From Leifsonia shinshuensis (GTDB lineage: Bacteria; Actinomycetota; Actinomycetes; Actinomycetales; Microbacteriaceae): a stretch of 64,000 nt of DNA. The translations under genes and the position numbers were made by a program. Below, piece after piece: positions 16,947-25,172 of the stretch. The notes beneath the pieces are model-generated. The model was given only the letters and a program-made list of their open reading frames with translations, made no database searches and was not told where the DNA came from. Every line of letters starts with the position of its first letter. Positions within the stretch are counted from its first letter, which is position 1. Location: assembly GCF_014217625.1 (NCBI RefSeq), contig NZ_CP043641.1, forward strand, positions 62,001-126,000, written 5' to 3'.

Positions 16947-17510
16947 ATGGCCATCGAGGTGCTGCCGGCCACCGGCCGCTGGGACGATTTCGCCACGTTC
17001 ATGGTGCCGCGGAAGGCCGGCGCCGGCGGCTGCGTGTGCATGTCGTACCGGGACGCCCGCCTGCCGATGTCCGAGCGCATCGACTACATGCACCACGAGT
17101 GCTCCACCGAGCCGGGTCCCGGCGTGCTGGTCTACGCAGACGGGGAGGTCGCCGGCTGGTGCTCGGTCGCGCCCAAGTCCACGTACCGGCGGCTGATGAA
17201 CTCCCGCACCATCCCGCACCTGGACGAGGAGCTCGACCCGTGGTCGATCGTCTGCTTCGTGGTGCGCGGCGGCTACCGCAAGCGCGGGCTGATGCACGAC
17301 CTCCTCGACGGGGCGGTGGAGCACGCGCGGGCTTCAGGCGCGGGGCTCGTTGAGGGCTACCCGGTCGAGACGCGCGGCGAGCGGGTGGACGTGATCAGCG
17401 GCTACGTCGGCACGGTCGAGCTGTTCGAGAAGCACGGGTTCGCGCGGCTGCGCGAGACGGACGCGCACTCGGGCGGGTCTGTGCGGTGGGTGATGCGGCG
17501 GGAGGTCTGA
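16947..17510 (+). CDS. GNAT-family N-acetyltransferase
   Basis: A 187-aa acetyltransferase with the GNAT core: a cofactor-loop segment RGGYRKRGLMHDLLDGAV in place of the usual Q/R-x-x-G-x-G/A, and a later YVGTVELFEKHGF. The N-terminal GGCVCMSYRDAR with two cysteines is characteristic of a subgroup of uncharacterised actinobacterial GNATs. A TAGCAT box ends 7 nt upstream of ATG 16947, so the message is probably leaderless. The acetyl acceptor is unknown. Confidence 0.85.
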   Translation: MAIEVLPATGRWDDFATFMVPRKAGAGGCVCMSYRDARLPMSERIDYMHHECSTEPGPGVLVYADGEVAGWCSVAPKSTYRRLMNSRTIPHLDEELDPWSIVCFVVRGGYRKRGLMHDLLDGAVEHARASGAGLVEGYPVETRGERVDVISGYVGTVELFEKHGFARLRETDAHSGGSVRWVMRREV

Positions 17511-17528
17511 GCGGCGCTGCGGTGCTCG

Positions 17529-17993
17529 TCAGCGCGAGATGACCGCGTGGAGCAGCCGGTCGTCGTCCGCGGTGAACCCGTGACGCCGGTAGAACGGGAT
17601 CGCGCGCGGGCTGGAGTGGACGGTCACCCGTTCCAGCTCGAGCGTCGCCGCCCGCGCGAGGATCGCGTCGAGGAGTCTCCCGCCGACGCCGCCGTCACGG
17701 TCGCCGGGGACGACGTAGGCGCACTGCACGTCCCCGGAGGCGCGCTCGAACCGGCGGGCGCTCGGCACCCGGGGGATCACGGCGAGCCAGGTCATGCCGA
17801 TGACCTCCGCGCCGCGCACCGCCACGAAGCACTCGTGGTCGCCGTGCGCCGCCGCCCACGACGCGAAACGCGCCGCGAACTCCTCGCGGGGATCGTCGGG
17901 CTCGCCGGCGAACTCCACGAGCGAGTCCCAGCGGAGTCCGCCGACCTGCCCCCATTCGTCCGGATGCGCGGGCCGGACCTCGATGTGCTCCAT
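17529..17993 (-). CDS. GNAT-family N-acetyltransferase
   Basis: A 154-aa GNAT protein. The acetyl-CoA pyrophosphate loop is DRDGGVGGRLLDAI, and the C-terminal SSPRAIPFYRRHGF completes the fold. The family is broad, and substrate could be a small amine, an antibiotic or a protein N-terminus. ATG 17993 has no Shine-Dalgarno sequence; a TAGGGT box lies 6 nt upstream, so leaderless initiation is likely. It converges on the preceding GNAT gene with an 18-bp gap. Confidence 0.87.
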   Translation of the reverse strand: MEHIEVRPAHPDEWGQVGGLRWDSLVEFAGEPDDPREEFAARFASWAAAHGDHECFVAVRGAEVIGMTWLAVIPRVPSARRFERASGDVQCAYVVPGDRDGGVGGRLLDAILARAATLELERVTVHSSPRAIPFYRRHGFTADDDRLLHAVISR

Positions 17994-18035
17994 CCCGCCA
18001 CCCTAGTGAGCGCGGGACAGATCAGCCTGGCTCGA

Positions 18036-18407
18036 TCACTCCCGCGGCGTCGCGAGCACCTGGTCCGGGTCGGAGTACACCACAACGCCCGGGTCGCGGG
18101 TGACCCGTCGCTCCCACCCGATCCCGTGCCGGTCGAGGATCCGCAGGTAGCCCGGGATGCGGTCGAGCAGGTCCTCCGCGCCGGCGTCGAACCAGCTCAC
18201 AGAGAGCGGGTGCGCGATGAAGATGCCCGGATCCACGGAGGCGGGATCGATCACGCGCGCGGCGAACCAGTCGTTCGCCGACCGCCAGAACCGCCGGTCG
18301 ACGGGGGAGAGCCGGCCGTCGCGCGCGAGACCGTTCACGAGAGCGAACACGCCGGGCCGGATGCCGCGGCGGTTGACGGTCGTCGCGCGGAAGCGCACGT
18401 ACTGCAT
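18036..18407 (-). CDS. Conserved hypothetical protein
   Basis: A small protein of about 123 aa with no recognised domain. It contains VNRRGIRPGVFALVNGLARDG and a tryptophan-rich RRFWRSANDWFAARV stretch. I chose ATG 18407 (MQYVRFRA) because the family-like sequence begins there. A GTG at 18437 would add ten residues, but that codon lies inside a perfect 9-bp hairpin. It is not obviously linked to either neighbour. Confidence 0.65.
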   Translation of the reverse strand: MQYVRFRATTVNRRGIRPGVFALVNGLARDGRLSPVDRRFWRSANDWFAARVIDPASVDPGIFIAHPLSVSWFDAGAEDLLDRIPGYLRILDRHGIGWERRVTRDPGVVVYSDPDQVLATPRE

Positions 18408-18424
18408 CGGCGGCTCGCAATCGT

Positions 18425-18446
18425 CGCGGGAGGACACCCTCCCGCG
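18425..18446. repeat. Perfect hairpin in the leader of the hypothetical gene
   Basis: CGCGGGAGG (18425-18433) and CCTCCCGCG (18438-18446) are perfect inverted arms with a four-base loop. The stem contains the only Shine-Dalgarno-like GGGAGG, so it could mask translation or be an operator. Confidence 0.6.
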
Positions 18447-18483
18447 GAGCCTACCGGCCGGGCTGAGGCCCCGCCACGCACAC

Positions 18484-18518
18484 CACGGCCGCCGACCCGA
18501 ATCGGGCCGGCGGCCGTG
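18484..18518 (-). terminator. Terminator of the padR-ABC operon
   Basis: CACGGCCGCCG (18484-18494) pairs perfectly with CGGCGGCCGTG (18508-18518), with an inner CCC/GGG extension. It lies 28 bp past the permease stop. The strong stem without a T-tract is typical of high-GC actinobacteria. Confidence 0.75.
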
Positions 18519-18546
18519 TGCGCCGCCGAGGGCGAGGGCGGAGGAC

Positions 18547-19323
18547 TCACCCCCGGCTGATCCGCCGCCGGTAGATCGCGGTGGCGAAACCGTAGGCGAC
18601 CACCAGGATGCCGACGCACCAGGCGAGGGCGATCCAGATGTCCCCGGTGACCGGCTGCTCGGCGAACAGTGCCCGGATGGTGTCCACGATCGGAGTCACC
18701 GGCTGGTGCTCGGCGAACCAGGCGACCGGGGCCGGCATCGTGTTCGTGGGGACGAACGCCGAGCTGATGAACGGGAGGAAGATCAGCGGGTAGGCGAAGG
18801 CTCCCGCGCCGTCCACGCTCTTCGCCGAGAGCCCGGCGATGACGGCCACCCAGGTCAGCGCCAGCGTGAACAGCACCAGGATGCCAGCGACCCCCAGCCA
18901 GGCGAGCACGCTCGCTCCGGTGCGGAAGCCGATCAGCAGCGCCACCAGCACCACCAGCACGACCGAGATCATGTTGGCGACCAGCGAGGTGAGCACGTGC
19001 GCCCAGAGCACGCTCGACCGGGCGATCGGCATGGACTGGAAGCGCTCGAAGATGCCGCCCTGGAGGTCCATGAAGAGCCGGTACGAGGTGTACGAGATGC
19101 CCGACGCGATCGTGATCAGCATGATCCCGGGGAGCAGGTAGTTCACGTACGAACCCGAGTCGGGGCCGGTGTTGATGGCCCCGCCGAGGACGAACACGAA
19201 CAGCAGCATGAGGGCGATCGGCACGATGGTGACCGTGATGATCGTGTCCAGGCTGCGCGTGATGTGCTTCATGGACCGCCCGGTGAGGACGGTGGTGTCT
19301 GCGACGAAGTTCGCGGTGGACAT
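18547..19323 (-). CDS. ABC-2 type transporter permease (DrrB-like)
   Basis: A 258-aa integral membrane protein with about six hydrophobic segments and the ABC-2/DrrB signature: PGIMLITIASGISYTSYRLFMDL, FERFQSMPIARSSVL and LIFLPFISSAFVPTNTMP. It forms an exporter with the ATPase encoded immediately upstream (1-bp overlap of stop and start). Homologues export daunorubicin-like drugs or cell-surface lipids. The PadR gene heading the operon suggests inducible efflux. Confidence 0.9.
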   Translation of the reverse strand: MSTANFVADTTVLTGRSMKHITRSLDTIITVTIVPIALMLLFVFVLGGAINTGPDSGSYVNYLLPGIMLITIASGISYTSYRLFMDLQGGIFERFQSMPIARSSVLWAHVLTSLVANMISVVLVVLVALLIGFRTGASVLAWLGVAGILVLFTLALTWVAVIAGLSAKSVDGAGAFAYPLIFLPFISSAFVPTNTMPAPVAWFAEHQPVTPIVDTIRALFAEQPVTGDIWIALAWCVGILVVAYGFATAIYRRRISRG

Positions 19324-20156
19324 CAGGACTCCTTCGACGGCTGCGCTTCGGCGGCCGCGGACTCAGGCGAAGCGGAGGCGCCGGCGGAGGCCGACGGTCC
19401 GACGATGGCGAGGAACACGTCCTCCAGGCTGGGCTGCTTCTCCACGTACTCGACCTGCGCCGGCGGGAGGAGCTGCTTGAGTTCGGCGAGCGTGCCGTTG
19501 GCGATGATGCGGCCCTCGTGGAGTATCGCGATGCGGTCGGCCAGCTGCTCGGCCTCGTCCAGGTACTGCGTGGTGAGCAGCACGGTCGTGCCGCGCCCGG
19601 CGAGGCGCTTGACGGTCTCCCACACCTCGATGCGGGCCTGCGGGTCGAGGCCCGTGGTCGGCTCGTCGAGGAACACCACCGGCGGCTCGCCGATCAGGCT
19701 CATCGCGATGTCGAGCCGGCGGCGCATGCCGCCCGAGTACGTGCCGACCTTGCGGCCTCCCGCCTCGGTGAGGGCGAAGCGCGCCAGGAGCTCGTCCGCG
19801 ATCCCGGCCGGGTTCTTCAGGTGGCGGAGCCGGGCGACCAGGATGAGGTTCTCCCGGCCGCTCAGGACCTCGTCCACCGCGGCGAACTGGCCGGTCAGGC
19901 TGATCGAGTCGCGCACATCGTCCGGGTTGCGGGCGACATCGAAACCGTTGACGCTGGCGGTGCCGTCGTCGGCCTTCAGCAGGGTGGAGAGGATCTTCAC
20001 CGCCGTGGTCTTGCCGGCGCCGTTGGAGCCGAGGAGGGCGAAGATGCTGCCGGGCTGGACGTCGAAGTCGACGCCGCGCAGCACGTGCAGGTCCTTGTAG
20101 GACTTCTGGAGGCCGCGCACATGGATGGCGGGGCCGGCTGTGGTGGTGGGGCTCAT
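19323..20156 (-). CDS. ABC transporter ATP-binding protein (DrrA-like)
   Basis: A 277-aa ATPase of the daunorubicin-resistance DrrA group. Walker A is GSNGAGKTT (43-51), the signature is YSGGMRRRLDIA, Walker B is VVFLDEPTTGLD, and the extra C-terminal region (about 220-277) has the LEDVFLAI element of DrrA proteins. It overlaps the upstream DUF1048 gene by ATGA and the downstream permease by one base, so all are translationally coupled. It powers export through the DrrB-like permease. Confidence 0.93.
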   Translation of the reverse strand: MSPTTTAGPAIHVRGLQKSYKDLHVLRGVDFDVQPGSIFALLGSNGAGKTTAVKILSTLLKADDGTASVNGFDVARNPDDVRDSISLTGQFAAVDEVLSGRENLILVARLRHLKNPAGIADELLARFALTEAGGRKVGTYSGGMRRRLDIAMSLIGEPPVVFLDEPTTGLDPQARIEVWETVKRLAGRGTTVLLTTQYLDEAEQLADRIAILHEGRIIANGTLAELKQLLPPAQVEYVEKQPSLEDVFLAIVGPSASAGASASPESAAAEAQPSKES

Positions 20157-20527
20157 GACTTCTTCTCCTGCTCGCGTTCGGCCGCGTCGACCGCCTCGGT
20201 GAGGCGGGCGCGCTCCTTGTCGATCCAGCGGGTGCCGACGTAGGCCGCGGCGAAGGCCTCGGCGAACTCGACCGGGTCGTCCCCGACGATCTCGCGGACC
20301 GGCGTGCCGTCGGCCGCCGCGCGCTCCCAGAGCTCGACGAAGTCGGTCATCATCGTGAGGATGGTGTCGCCGTCGACGATCCCGCCGTTGTACATGAGGT
20401 AGCGGTTGAGCGCCTTCGCGACGCCGTTGTACGGCTCGGGGAGGGCGTCCAGCCGGCCCTTGATCTGCCGGTACTGCTTCTTCTGCTCGAGCGATCCGGT
20501 GACCAGCTCGATCCACTTGGCTGCCAT
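20153..20527 (-). CDS. DUF1048 family protein
   Basis: A 124-aa mostly helical protein (KWIELVTGSLEQKKQYRQIK and RWIDKERARLTEAV segments) of the DUF1048 family. Such proteins are often found between a PadR regulator and a DrrAB-type exporter, exactly as here. Its role is unknown. It begins one base after the padR stop and overlaps the ATPase start by four bases. Confidence 0.85.
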   Translation of the reverse strand: MAAKWIELVTGSLEQKKQYRQIKGRLDALPEPYNGVAKALNRYLMYNGGIVDGDTILTMMTDFVELWERAAADGTPVREIVGDDPVEFAEAFAAAYVGTRWIDKERARLTEAVDAAEREQEKKS

Positions 20528-20528
20528 T

Positions 20529-20858
20529 TCAGTTTCCTCCGTCTCGGAGCTGTTCCAGTCGCTCTGCGAGGAAGCTCCACGTCCTCCAGAACTCGTCCAG
20601 GTATTCGCGTCCCGCTGCGTTGAGCGAGTACACCTTGCGGGGCGGCCCCTTCTCCGACGGGACCTTCTCGACATCCACGAGGCCCCGCTGCTCCACCCGG
20701 ACGAGCAGGGCGTAGACGGTGCCCTCGGCGATGTCTTCGAAGCCCTGGTCGCGCAACCACGAGGTGATCTCGTAGCCGTACGCGGCCCGGCCCGACAGGA
20801 TGGCGAGGACGATGCCCTCGAGCGTGCCCTTGAGCATCTCGGTCGTCTGCTTGCCCAT
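20529..20858 (-). CDS. PadR-family transcriptional regulator
   Basis: A 109-aa PadR winged-helix repressor with an N-terminal GTLEGIVLAILSGRAAYGYEI, DIAEGTVYALLVRVEQRGLVDV as the recognition region and GPPRKVYSLNAAGREYL as the wing. The short C-terminal dimerisation helix fits the PadR-s1 subgroup. It heads the operon and has a good Shine-Dalgarno sequence (GGAAGGGG). It probably represses its own operon at the direct repeats just upstream and is released by the exported compound. Confidence 0.92.
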   Translation of the reverse strand: MGKQTTEMLKGTLEGIVLAILSGRAAYGYEITSWLRDQGFEDIAEGTVYALLVRVEQRGLVDVEKVPSEKGPPRKVYSLNAAGREYLDEFWRTWSFLAERLEQLRDGGN

Positions 20859-20895
20859 GACACCCCTTCCAACTACTCAGTGCTGTTGACTACCA

Positions 20896-20930
20896 CTAGA
20901 TAGTAACGCCGAGTACCGGTAGATAGCAAC
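20896..20930 (-). promoter_or_regulatory. padR operon promoter with direct-repeat operator
   Basis: On the minus strand a TTGCTA -35 (20924-20929) and TACTAT -10 (20900-20905) are 18 bp apart. Each box lies inside one copy of a near-identical 12-mer on the plus strand: CTAGATAGTAAC (20896-20907) and GTAGATAGCAAC (20919-20930). A repressor bound to both would cover the whole promoter. Confidence 0.65.
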
Positions 20931-20998
20931 ACTGAATACCGACTTTTTTCGGGGTGTTCTTCGGGGCCGACGATGGTGCGGCGGGCTAGCATCTCAGC

Positions 20999-21382
20999 AT
21001 GCTCGGGAGCCTCTTCGCGGACACCATCGGCTGGTTCGGCGGCGCGGCCCTGGCGAACCGGCTGACCGCTCGCGGACACGATCGGCGCGCGGCCGAAGGG
21101 ACCTTCCTCGCCGGGCTCCGTGTCCTCTCGGGGCGGCATCAGGGGTTGTCGTCGGACTGGCGGATCGCCGACTGCACCGTGGCCGAGGGGCGGGTGCGGA
21201 TGGAGAACCTCACCGTCCGAGTGCTCGGCGTCGCCGCCGACGAGCCGCGGCAGGCCACGCTGCGCGAGGTGCTCGCGGCCTCGCCGACCACGATCTACCG
21301 GCTGGAGACGGCATCGGCGGTCGTGGAGTGGTCGCTGCTGAGCCGTCACGCTTCGCGCGCACGCTCCTTGCTCGGCGAGTGA
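20999..21382 (+). CDS. Hypothetical protein
   Basis: A 127-aa protein with a weakly hydrophobic N-terminus (MLGSLFADTIGWFGGAALA) that could be a short anchor rather than a signal peptide. The rest is a soluble domain with several short beta-type stretches (TVAEGRVRMENLTVRVLGV, TIYRLETASAVVEWSLL). I do not recognise a family. A TAGCAT box ends 6 nt before the ATG and no Shine-Dalgarno sequence is present, so leaderless expression is likely. Confidence 0.65.
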   Translation: MLGSLFADTIGWFGGAALANRLTARGHDRRAAEGTFLAGLRVLSGRHQGLSSDWRIADCTVAEGRVRMENLTVRVLGVAADEPRQATLREVLAASPTTIYRLETASAVVEWSLLSRHASRARSLLGE

Positions 21383-21391
21383 CGGGGGAGG

Positions 21392-22066
21392 CTAGCGCGC
21401 ACTGGGGCTGAGCACGTCGTCCACGAACGCGCTCGTCGTGGCCACCACCAGCTCGCGCACGTCGCGCGCCGTGAGCGCCGACACCTTCAGCGTCTTCATC
21501 CCGTGGTCGGCGCCCGCGACGGGCACGATCCGCACATTCGCGTGGTCGCCCGGCGCGGCCGCCACCTCGGTGCGCAACAGCTCGGCGCCGCCGAACGTGT
21601 CGCGGTCGCCCTGGAGCACGAGCACGGGGACGGTCGGAGTCAGCAACTCGTCGAGACGGGTGACCGCGGGCCGTCCCGGCGGATGGAGCGGGAACGCCAG
21701 GCACACGACCGCAGCGGCTCCCGTCGCTCCCGCCGTGCGGCATGCGACCCGCGCCCCCGCGCTGCGGCCACCGACGATGACGGGGAGGCCGCCCGCCAGC
21801 TCCGCGACGACCGGCGCGGCCTCCAGCCATGCGGCGTCGAGCGCCGGCGGCCGGGAGGCGACCTTCTTCCCGGCGACCCGCCACGGCTGCTCGAACAGCG
21901 CGACGGTCACCCCGAGCGCGGGCAGCGCGGACGCCAGCGGGCTCAGGTCGGCGGCGCCGATGCCCCCGCCCGCGCCGTGGCCGAGCCAGAGGAGGGCGCG
22001 CGGGCGCTCCGCGGGCGCGACCACCAGCCGGCCGGGCCCGGCGGCGGTCGGAACGTCTACATCCAC
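21392..22066 (-). CDS. Alpha/beta hydrolase of the KANL3/Tex30 type
   Basis: A 224-aa alpha/beta hydrolase. The nucleophile elbow is GGRSAGARVA, the acid is in VLQGDRDTFGG and the His in GADHGMKTL, so the triad appears complete. The early GHGAGGGI oxyanion segment matches the Tex30/KANL3 hydrolase subgroup (COG3571). The substrate is unknown. It is convergent with the hypothetical gene at 20999 and 11 bp downstream of the aquaporin stop on the same strand, so it may be cotranscribed with it. Confidence 0.85.
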   Translation of the reverse strand: MDVDVPTAAGPGRLVVAPAERPRALLWLGHGAGGGIGAADLSPLASALPALGVTVALFEQPWRVAGKKVASRPPALDAAWLEAAPVVAELAGGLPVIVGGRSAGARVACRTAGATGAAAVVCLAFPLHPPGRPAVTRLDELLTPTVPVLVLQGDRDTFGGAELLRTEVAAAPGDHANVRIVPVAGADHGMKTLKVSALTARDVRELVVATTSAFVDDVLSPSAR

Positions 22067-22076
22067 GCCTCGAACG

Positions 22077-23120
22077 CTAGCGGGTGTCGCGCTCCCGGCG
22101 CATCCCCGCGTCGCGGGCGCCGTCCACTTCCGGGGTGTCGGGCCCCGGCGGGCGCACGGCTGCCGCCTCCGCGGCCTCCGCGGCGGCCTCCGCGACGGCG
22201 GCGTCGGGCACGCGACCCGGGCCGCCGCCCTTTAGCAACCGTGCGTGCAGCACGTCCCCGACGAACAGGTCGTAGACGAGCACGCCGATCACACCGCCGA
22301 TCAGCGGACCGAGGATCGGCACCCACATGTACCCGCTGAACCAGGCGCCGTTGCCCGGCACAGCGAGGTCCCCCCACCCGGCGATCCAGGCGAGGAGGCG
22401 CGGCCCGAGGTCACGGGCCGGGTTGATGGCGTAGCCCGCGTTCGCGCCGTAGGACATGCCGATCGCCGCGACCGCGAAGCCGACGATCAGCGGGCCGAGA
22501 TTCGATTGGACCGCGGTGTTGCGGAGGTCGATCACGGCGACGATGAGCAGCACCAGGAACATCGTCCCGACCACCTGGTCGAACAGCGGGCCCCACATGT
22601 TGCCGTTGTAGTACGGGGCGGGGAAGGTCGCGAAGATCGAGAAGGACGCCAGCGTGTGGCCGTTCGTCTTCGGTCCCTTGCTCGCCGCGTCGAACGCGCC
22701 GATCGCCGCCGCGTAGACCCCGAGCACGAGCGCCGCGCCGACGAACGCGCCGAGCAGCTGCGACAGCATGTACGGGAGCACCTTCACCCAGGCGAAGCCG
22801 CGACGCACCGCGAAGGCCAGCGTCACCGCCGGGTTCAGGTGCGCGCCGCTCACGCCGCCCGCGACGTAGACGCCGAACACGACGGCCATCGCCCAGCCCC
22901 AGGTGATGAGCAGCCAGTCGCCGGTGCCGAGGAAGAAGGTCGTCGGGCCCTCGGTGCGCCCCGACCCGGGGAGGGCGGCGACCGCCATGGCCACCACTCC
23001 GTCGCCGAACGCGATCAGGACGAACGTCCCGAGGAACTCGGCGAGGCATTCGCCCCACAGTCCTCCGCGTCGTTTGAGGCCCCATCCGCGTACCAGGACG
23101 GGGATCGTGTCATCGCTCAT
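22077..23120 (-). CDS. MIP-family aquaglyceroporin
   Basis: A 347-aa channel of the major intrinsic protein family. Both half-helix motifs are present, SGAHLNPAVTLA and YAINPARDLGPR. The Asp after the second NPAR favours the glycerol-facilitator branch over water-only aquaporins. Six hydrophobic helices are followed by an Ala/Glu-rich C-terminal tail of about 60 residues, longer than usual. ATG 23120 follows GGAGGTG. No glycerol kinase gene is in the window. Confidence 0.9.
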   Translation of the reverse strand: MSDDTIPVLVRGWGLKRRGGLWGECLAEFLGTFVLIAFGDGVVAMAVAALPGSGRTEGPTTFFLGTGDWLLITWGWAMAVVFGVYVAGGVSGAHLNPAVTLAFAVRRGFAWVKVLPYMLSQLLGAFVGAALVLGVYAAAIGAFDAASKGPKTNGHTLASFSIFATFPAPYYNGNMWGPLFDQVVGTMFLVLLIVAVIDLRNTAVQSNLGPLIVGFAVAAIGMSYGANAGYAINPARDLGPRLLAWIAGWGDLAVPGNGAWFSGYMWVPILGPLIGGVIGVLVYDLFVGDVLHARLLKGGGPGRVPDAAVAEAAAEAAEAAAVRPPGPDTPEVDGARDAGMRRERDTR

Positions 23121-23235
23121 TTCCGCACCTCCGCACGGGAAATCGGTACGGGCGCGCGCTCGCGCGTCCCGGCGCGTCGCTGTCTCACGGAGCGGGATCG
23201 TGCGCCGATATAATCAGTGTTACGCCAGTGATTGC

Positions 23236-23247
23236 GATTGCGCAATC
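23236..23247. promoter_or_regulatory. Perfect GATTGCGCAATC palindrome in divergent promoter
   Basis: GATTGC-GCAATC is preceded by another GATTGC half-site at 23230-23235. It lies between the divergent aquaglyceroporin and flavin oxidoreductase genes, upstream of an ATATAA (minus-strand TTATAT) box at 23208-23213. A regulator site is plausible; its owner is unknown. Confidence 0.5.
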
Positions 23248-23292
23248 ATATTCTGTGCGGCGTCGCAAATTTCGTGAGGGGGAGTCCTGCGG

Positions 23293-24357
23293 ATGAGTCT
23301 GAGGAGCATGCTGGGCGTCGACGTGCCCGTCGTCCTCGGCCCGTTCGGCGGGCTGTCGTCGGTCGCGCTGACCGCGGCGGTGAGCGAGGCGGGAGGCCTC
23401 GGCTCGTACGGCCTGTACGGCTACGACGGCGCGCGCATCCGCTCGGTCGCCGCCGAGCTGCGGGAGGCCACGGCCCGTCCCATCGCCCTGAACCTGTGGC
23501 TGCCGCACCGGGAGGCGGGCGAGCGCGACGCGGCGGACTTCGACCGCGCCGAGTTCGACCGCGCCGTCGCCGGGATGGCCGAGCTGTTCGCGCAGGCCGG
23601 CGTGCGGCCTCCGGAGTGGCCGGTCGCGCCTCTCCCCGACTTCGAGGAGCAGCTGGAGGCCGCGCTCGACGCGCGCCCCGCCGCCCTGAGCTTCGTGTTC
23701 GGCGTGCCGGCGCCCGACGTGGTCGAGGAGGCGCACGCGCGCGGCATCCGCGTGATCGGCGCGGCGACCACCGGTGCGGAGGCCCGCGCGCTGGAGGCCG
23801 GCGGCGTCGACGCCATCGTCGCGTCCGGCGCGGAGGCGGCCGGGCACCGGCCGTCCTTCCTGCTGGAGCCCGAGCGGAGCCTCGTCGGCGGGATCTCGCT
23901 GATCCCGCAGGTGGCCGACGCGGTGAGCGTGCCGGTCATCGCGGCCGGCGGCATCGCCGACCGACGCGGGGTCGCCGCGGCGTTCGCACTGGGCGCGTCG
24001 GGTGTGCAGGTCGGCACGGCCTTCCTCGCCACGGCGCAGTCCGCGGCCCCCGCGGTCCACCGGCAGCGGATCCGTGCAGCGCTCGCCGCCGACACCGTAC
24101 TCACCCGGGCGATGAGCGGACGGGTCGCGCGCGGCCTCCCGAACCACGCCGTCCGGGCGATCGAGCGCAGCGGGGCTGCGGCGGGCTTCCCGCTGCAGAA
24201 CATCCTCACCGGCGTGTTCCGGCGCGCCGCGTCGGCCGCCGAGCAGCCCGAGCTGCTGTCGCTGTGGATGGGGCAGAGCGCCGGGCTCTCCCGGTTCGAG
24301 GACGCCGCCGACGTGTTCGCCGAGCTCGCCGCGGGGGTGGCGGATGGCGCCCGCTGA
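23293..24357 (+). CDS. NAD(P)H-dependent flavin oxidoreductase / nitronate monooxygenase-like
   Basis: A 354-aa FMN-binding TIM-barrel protein of the nitronate monooxygenase/2-nitropropane dioxygenase superfamily. Typical segments are VVLGPFGGLSSVALTAAVSEAGGLG at the N-terminus (given by position 11-36), the phosphate-binding VPVIAAGGIADRRGVAAAFALGA, and VQVGTAFL. A catalytic-region EAAGHRPSF (usual E-x-G-G/A-H) is present. It overlaps the next flavin-binding gene by 14 bp, so the two are probably one functional unit. True substrate may be a nitronate or a quinone. Confidence 0.85.
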   Translation: MSLRSMLGVDVPVVLGPFGGLSSVALTAAVSEAGGLGSYGLYGYDGARIRSVAAELREATARPIALNLWLPHREAGERDAADFDRAEFDRAVAGMAELFAQAGVRPPEWPVAPLPDFEEQLEAALDARPAALSFVFGVPAPDVVEEAHARGIRVIGAATTGAEARALEAGGVDAIVASGAEAAGHRPSFLLEPERSLVGGISLIPQVADAVSVPVIAAGGIADRRGVAAAFALGASGVQVGTAFLATAQSAAPAVHRQRIRAALAADTVLTRAMSGRVARGLPNHAVRAIERSGAAAGFPLQNILTGVFRRAASAAEQPELLSLWMGQSAGLSRFEDAADVFAELAAGVADGAR

Positions 24358-25144
24358 GCCCGCCCGCACGCACCGCGTCGTGCGCCCACCCATCCTCTAT
24401 GCCGGCACTCCGGTCATCCTGCTCTCCTCGCTGAACGGGGACGGCACGCCGAACCTGGCGCCGGCGTCGTCGTACTGGGCGCTCGGGCAGATGCTCGCGC
24501 TCGGGCTGGAGAGCGACGGGCAGACCCTCGCGAACCTCCAGGAGCGTCCGCAGCTGACCGTCAGCTTCCCGTCGCCGCCGCTCTGGCCCGCGGTGGAGCG
24601 CATCGCCGACCTCACCGGCCGCGCGGACATCCCTGCCGCGAAGGCCGGGCGGTACACGCACCACGCCGACAAGTTCGCCGCCGCCGGGCTCACGCCGCAG
24701 GCCTCCGACCTGGTCGCGCCGCCGCGCGTGGCGGAGTGCCTGCTGCAGCTGGAGGCGGAGGTGCGCCGCATCACGCCCGGCGTCACCGGGGAGTACGCGA
24801 TCGCCGAGGCGGAGGTCGTGCGCGTGCACGCCGACCGCCGGATCGTCGCGGACGGCGACCACATCGACCCGCTGGCGTGGCAGCCGATCGTCTACAGCTT
24901 CCGGCACTACTTCGGGATCGGGGAGCCGCTGGGAGCGCGCGGGGGAGCGGTGCCGGAGAGGGTGGACGCGACCCGGGTGGACGCGGACCGCGAACCCGCC
25001 TCCACCTTCGACCTGGTGGCCTGGGAGCTGGAGGAGGCCGGCGGCGACTCCGCCTGCTGGCTCGCCTCCGTCTGCCCCGAGTGCGGGGCGATGCGGGAGG
25101 GCGACGGGCCGTGTCAGCGCTGCCAGGCGGACCCGCCCGCCTGA
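24344..25144 (+). CDS. Flavin reductase-like FMN-binding protein with C-terminal zinc ribbon
   Basis: A 266-aa protein whose residues about 10-200 resemble the split-barrel flavin reductase/flavoredoxin fold (TPVILLSSLNGDGTPNLAP, SSYWALGQ, LQLEAEVRRI). Residues 244-260 carry CPECG and CQRC, that is, CxxC-N9-CxxC, a zinc ribbon or rubredoxin-like site at the extreme C-terminus. It is translationally overlapped with the flavin oxidoreductase gene. A two-component pair, one protein supplying reduced flavin or electrons to the other, is an inference from this arrangement. Confidence 0.8.
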   Translation: MAPAEPARTHRVVRPPILYAGTPVILLSSLNGDGTPNLAPASSYWALGQMLALGLESDGQTLANLQERPQLTVSFPSPPLWPAVERIADLTGRADIPAAKAGRYTHHADKFAAAGLTPQASDLVAPPRVAECLLQLEAEVRRITPGVTGEYAIAEAEVVRVHADRRIVADGDHIDPLAWQPIVYSFRHYFGIGEPLGARGGAVPERVDATRVDADREPASTFDLVAWELEEAGGDSACWLASVCPECGAMREGDGPCQRCQADPPA

Positions 25145-25172
25145 GCTGAAGCCTCTGCGGGCTCCCCGCGCG

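Noticed and set aside
21530..21545. ACATTCG inside the alpha/beta hydrolase gene
   Set aside because: A single 7-mer within coding sequence without a palindromic partner; expected by chance.
23121..23292. Possible riboswitch or small RNA upstream of the aquaglyceroporin
   Set aside because: The region holds a short palindrome and promoter-like boxes, but no conserved riboswitch core or terminator/antiterminator pair could be seen.
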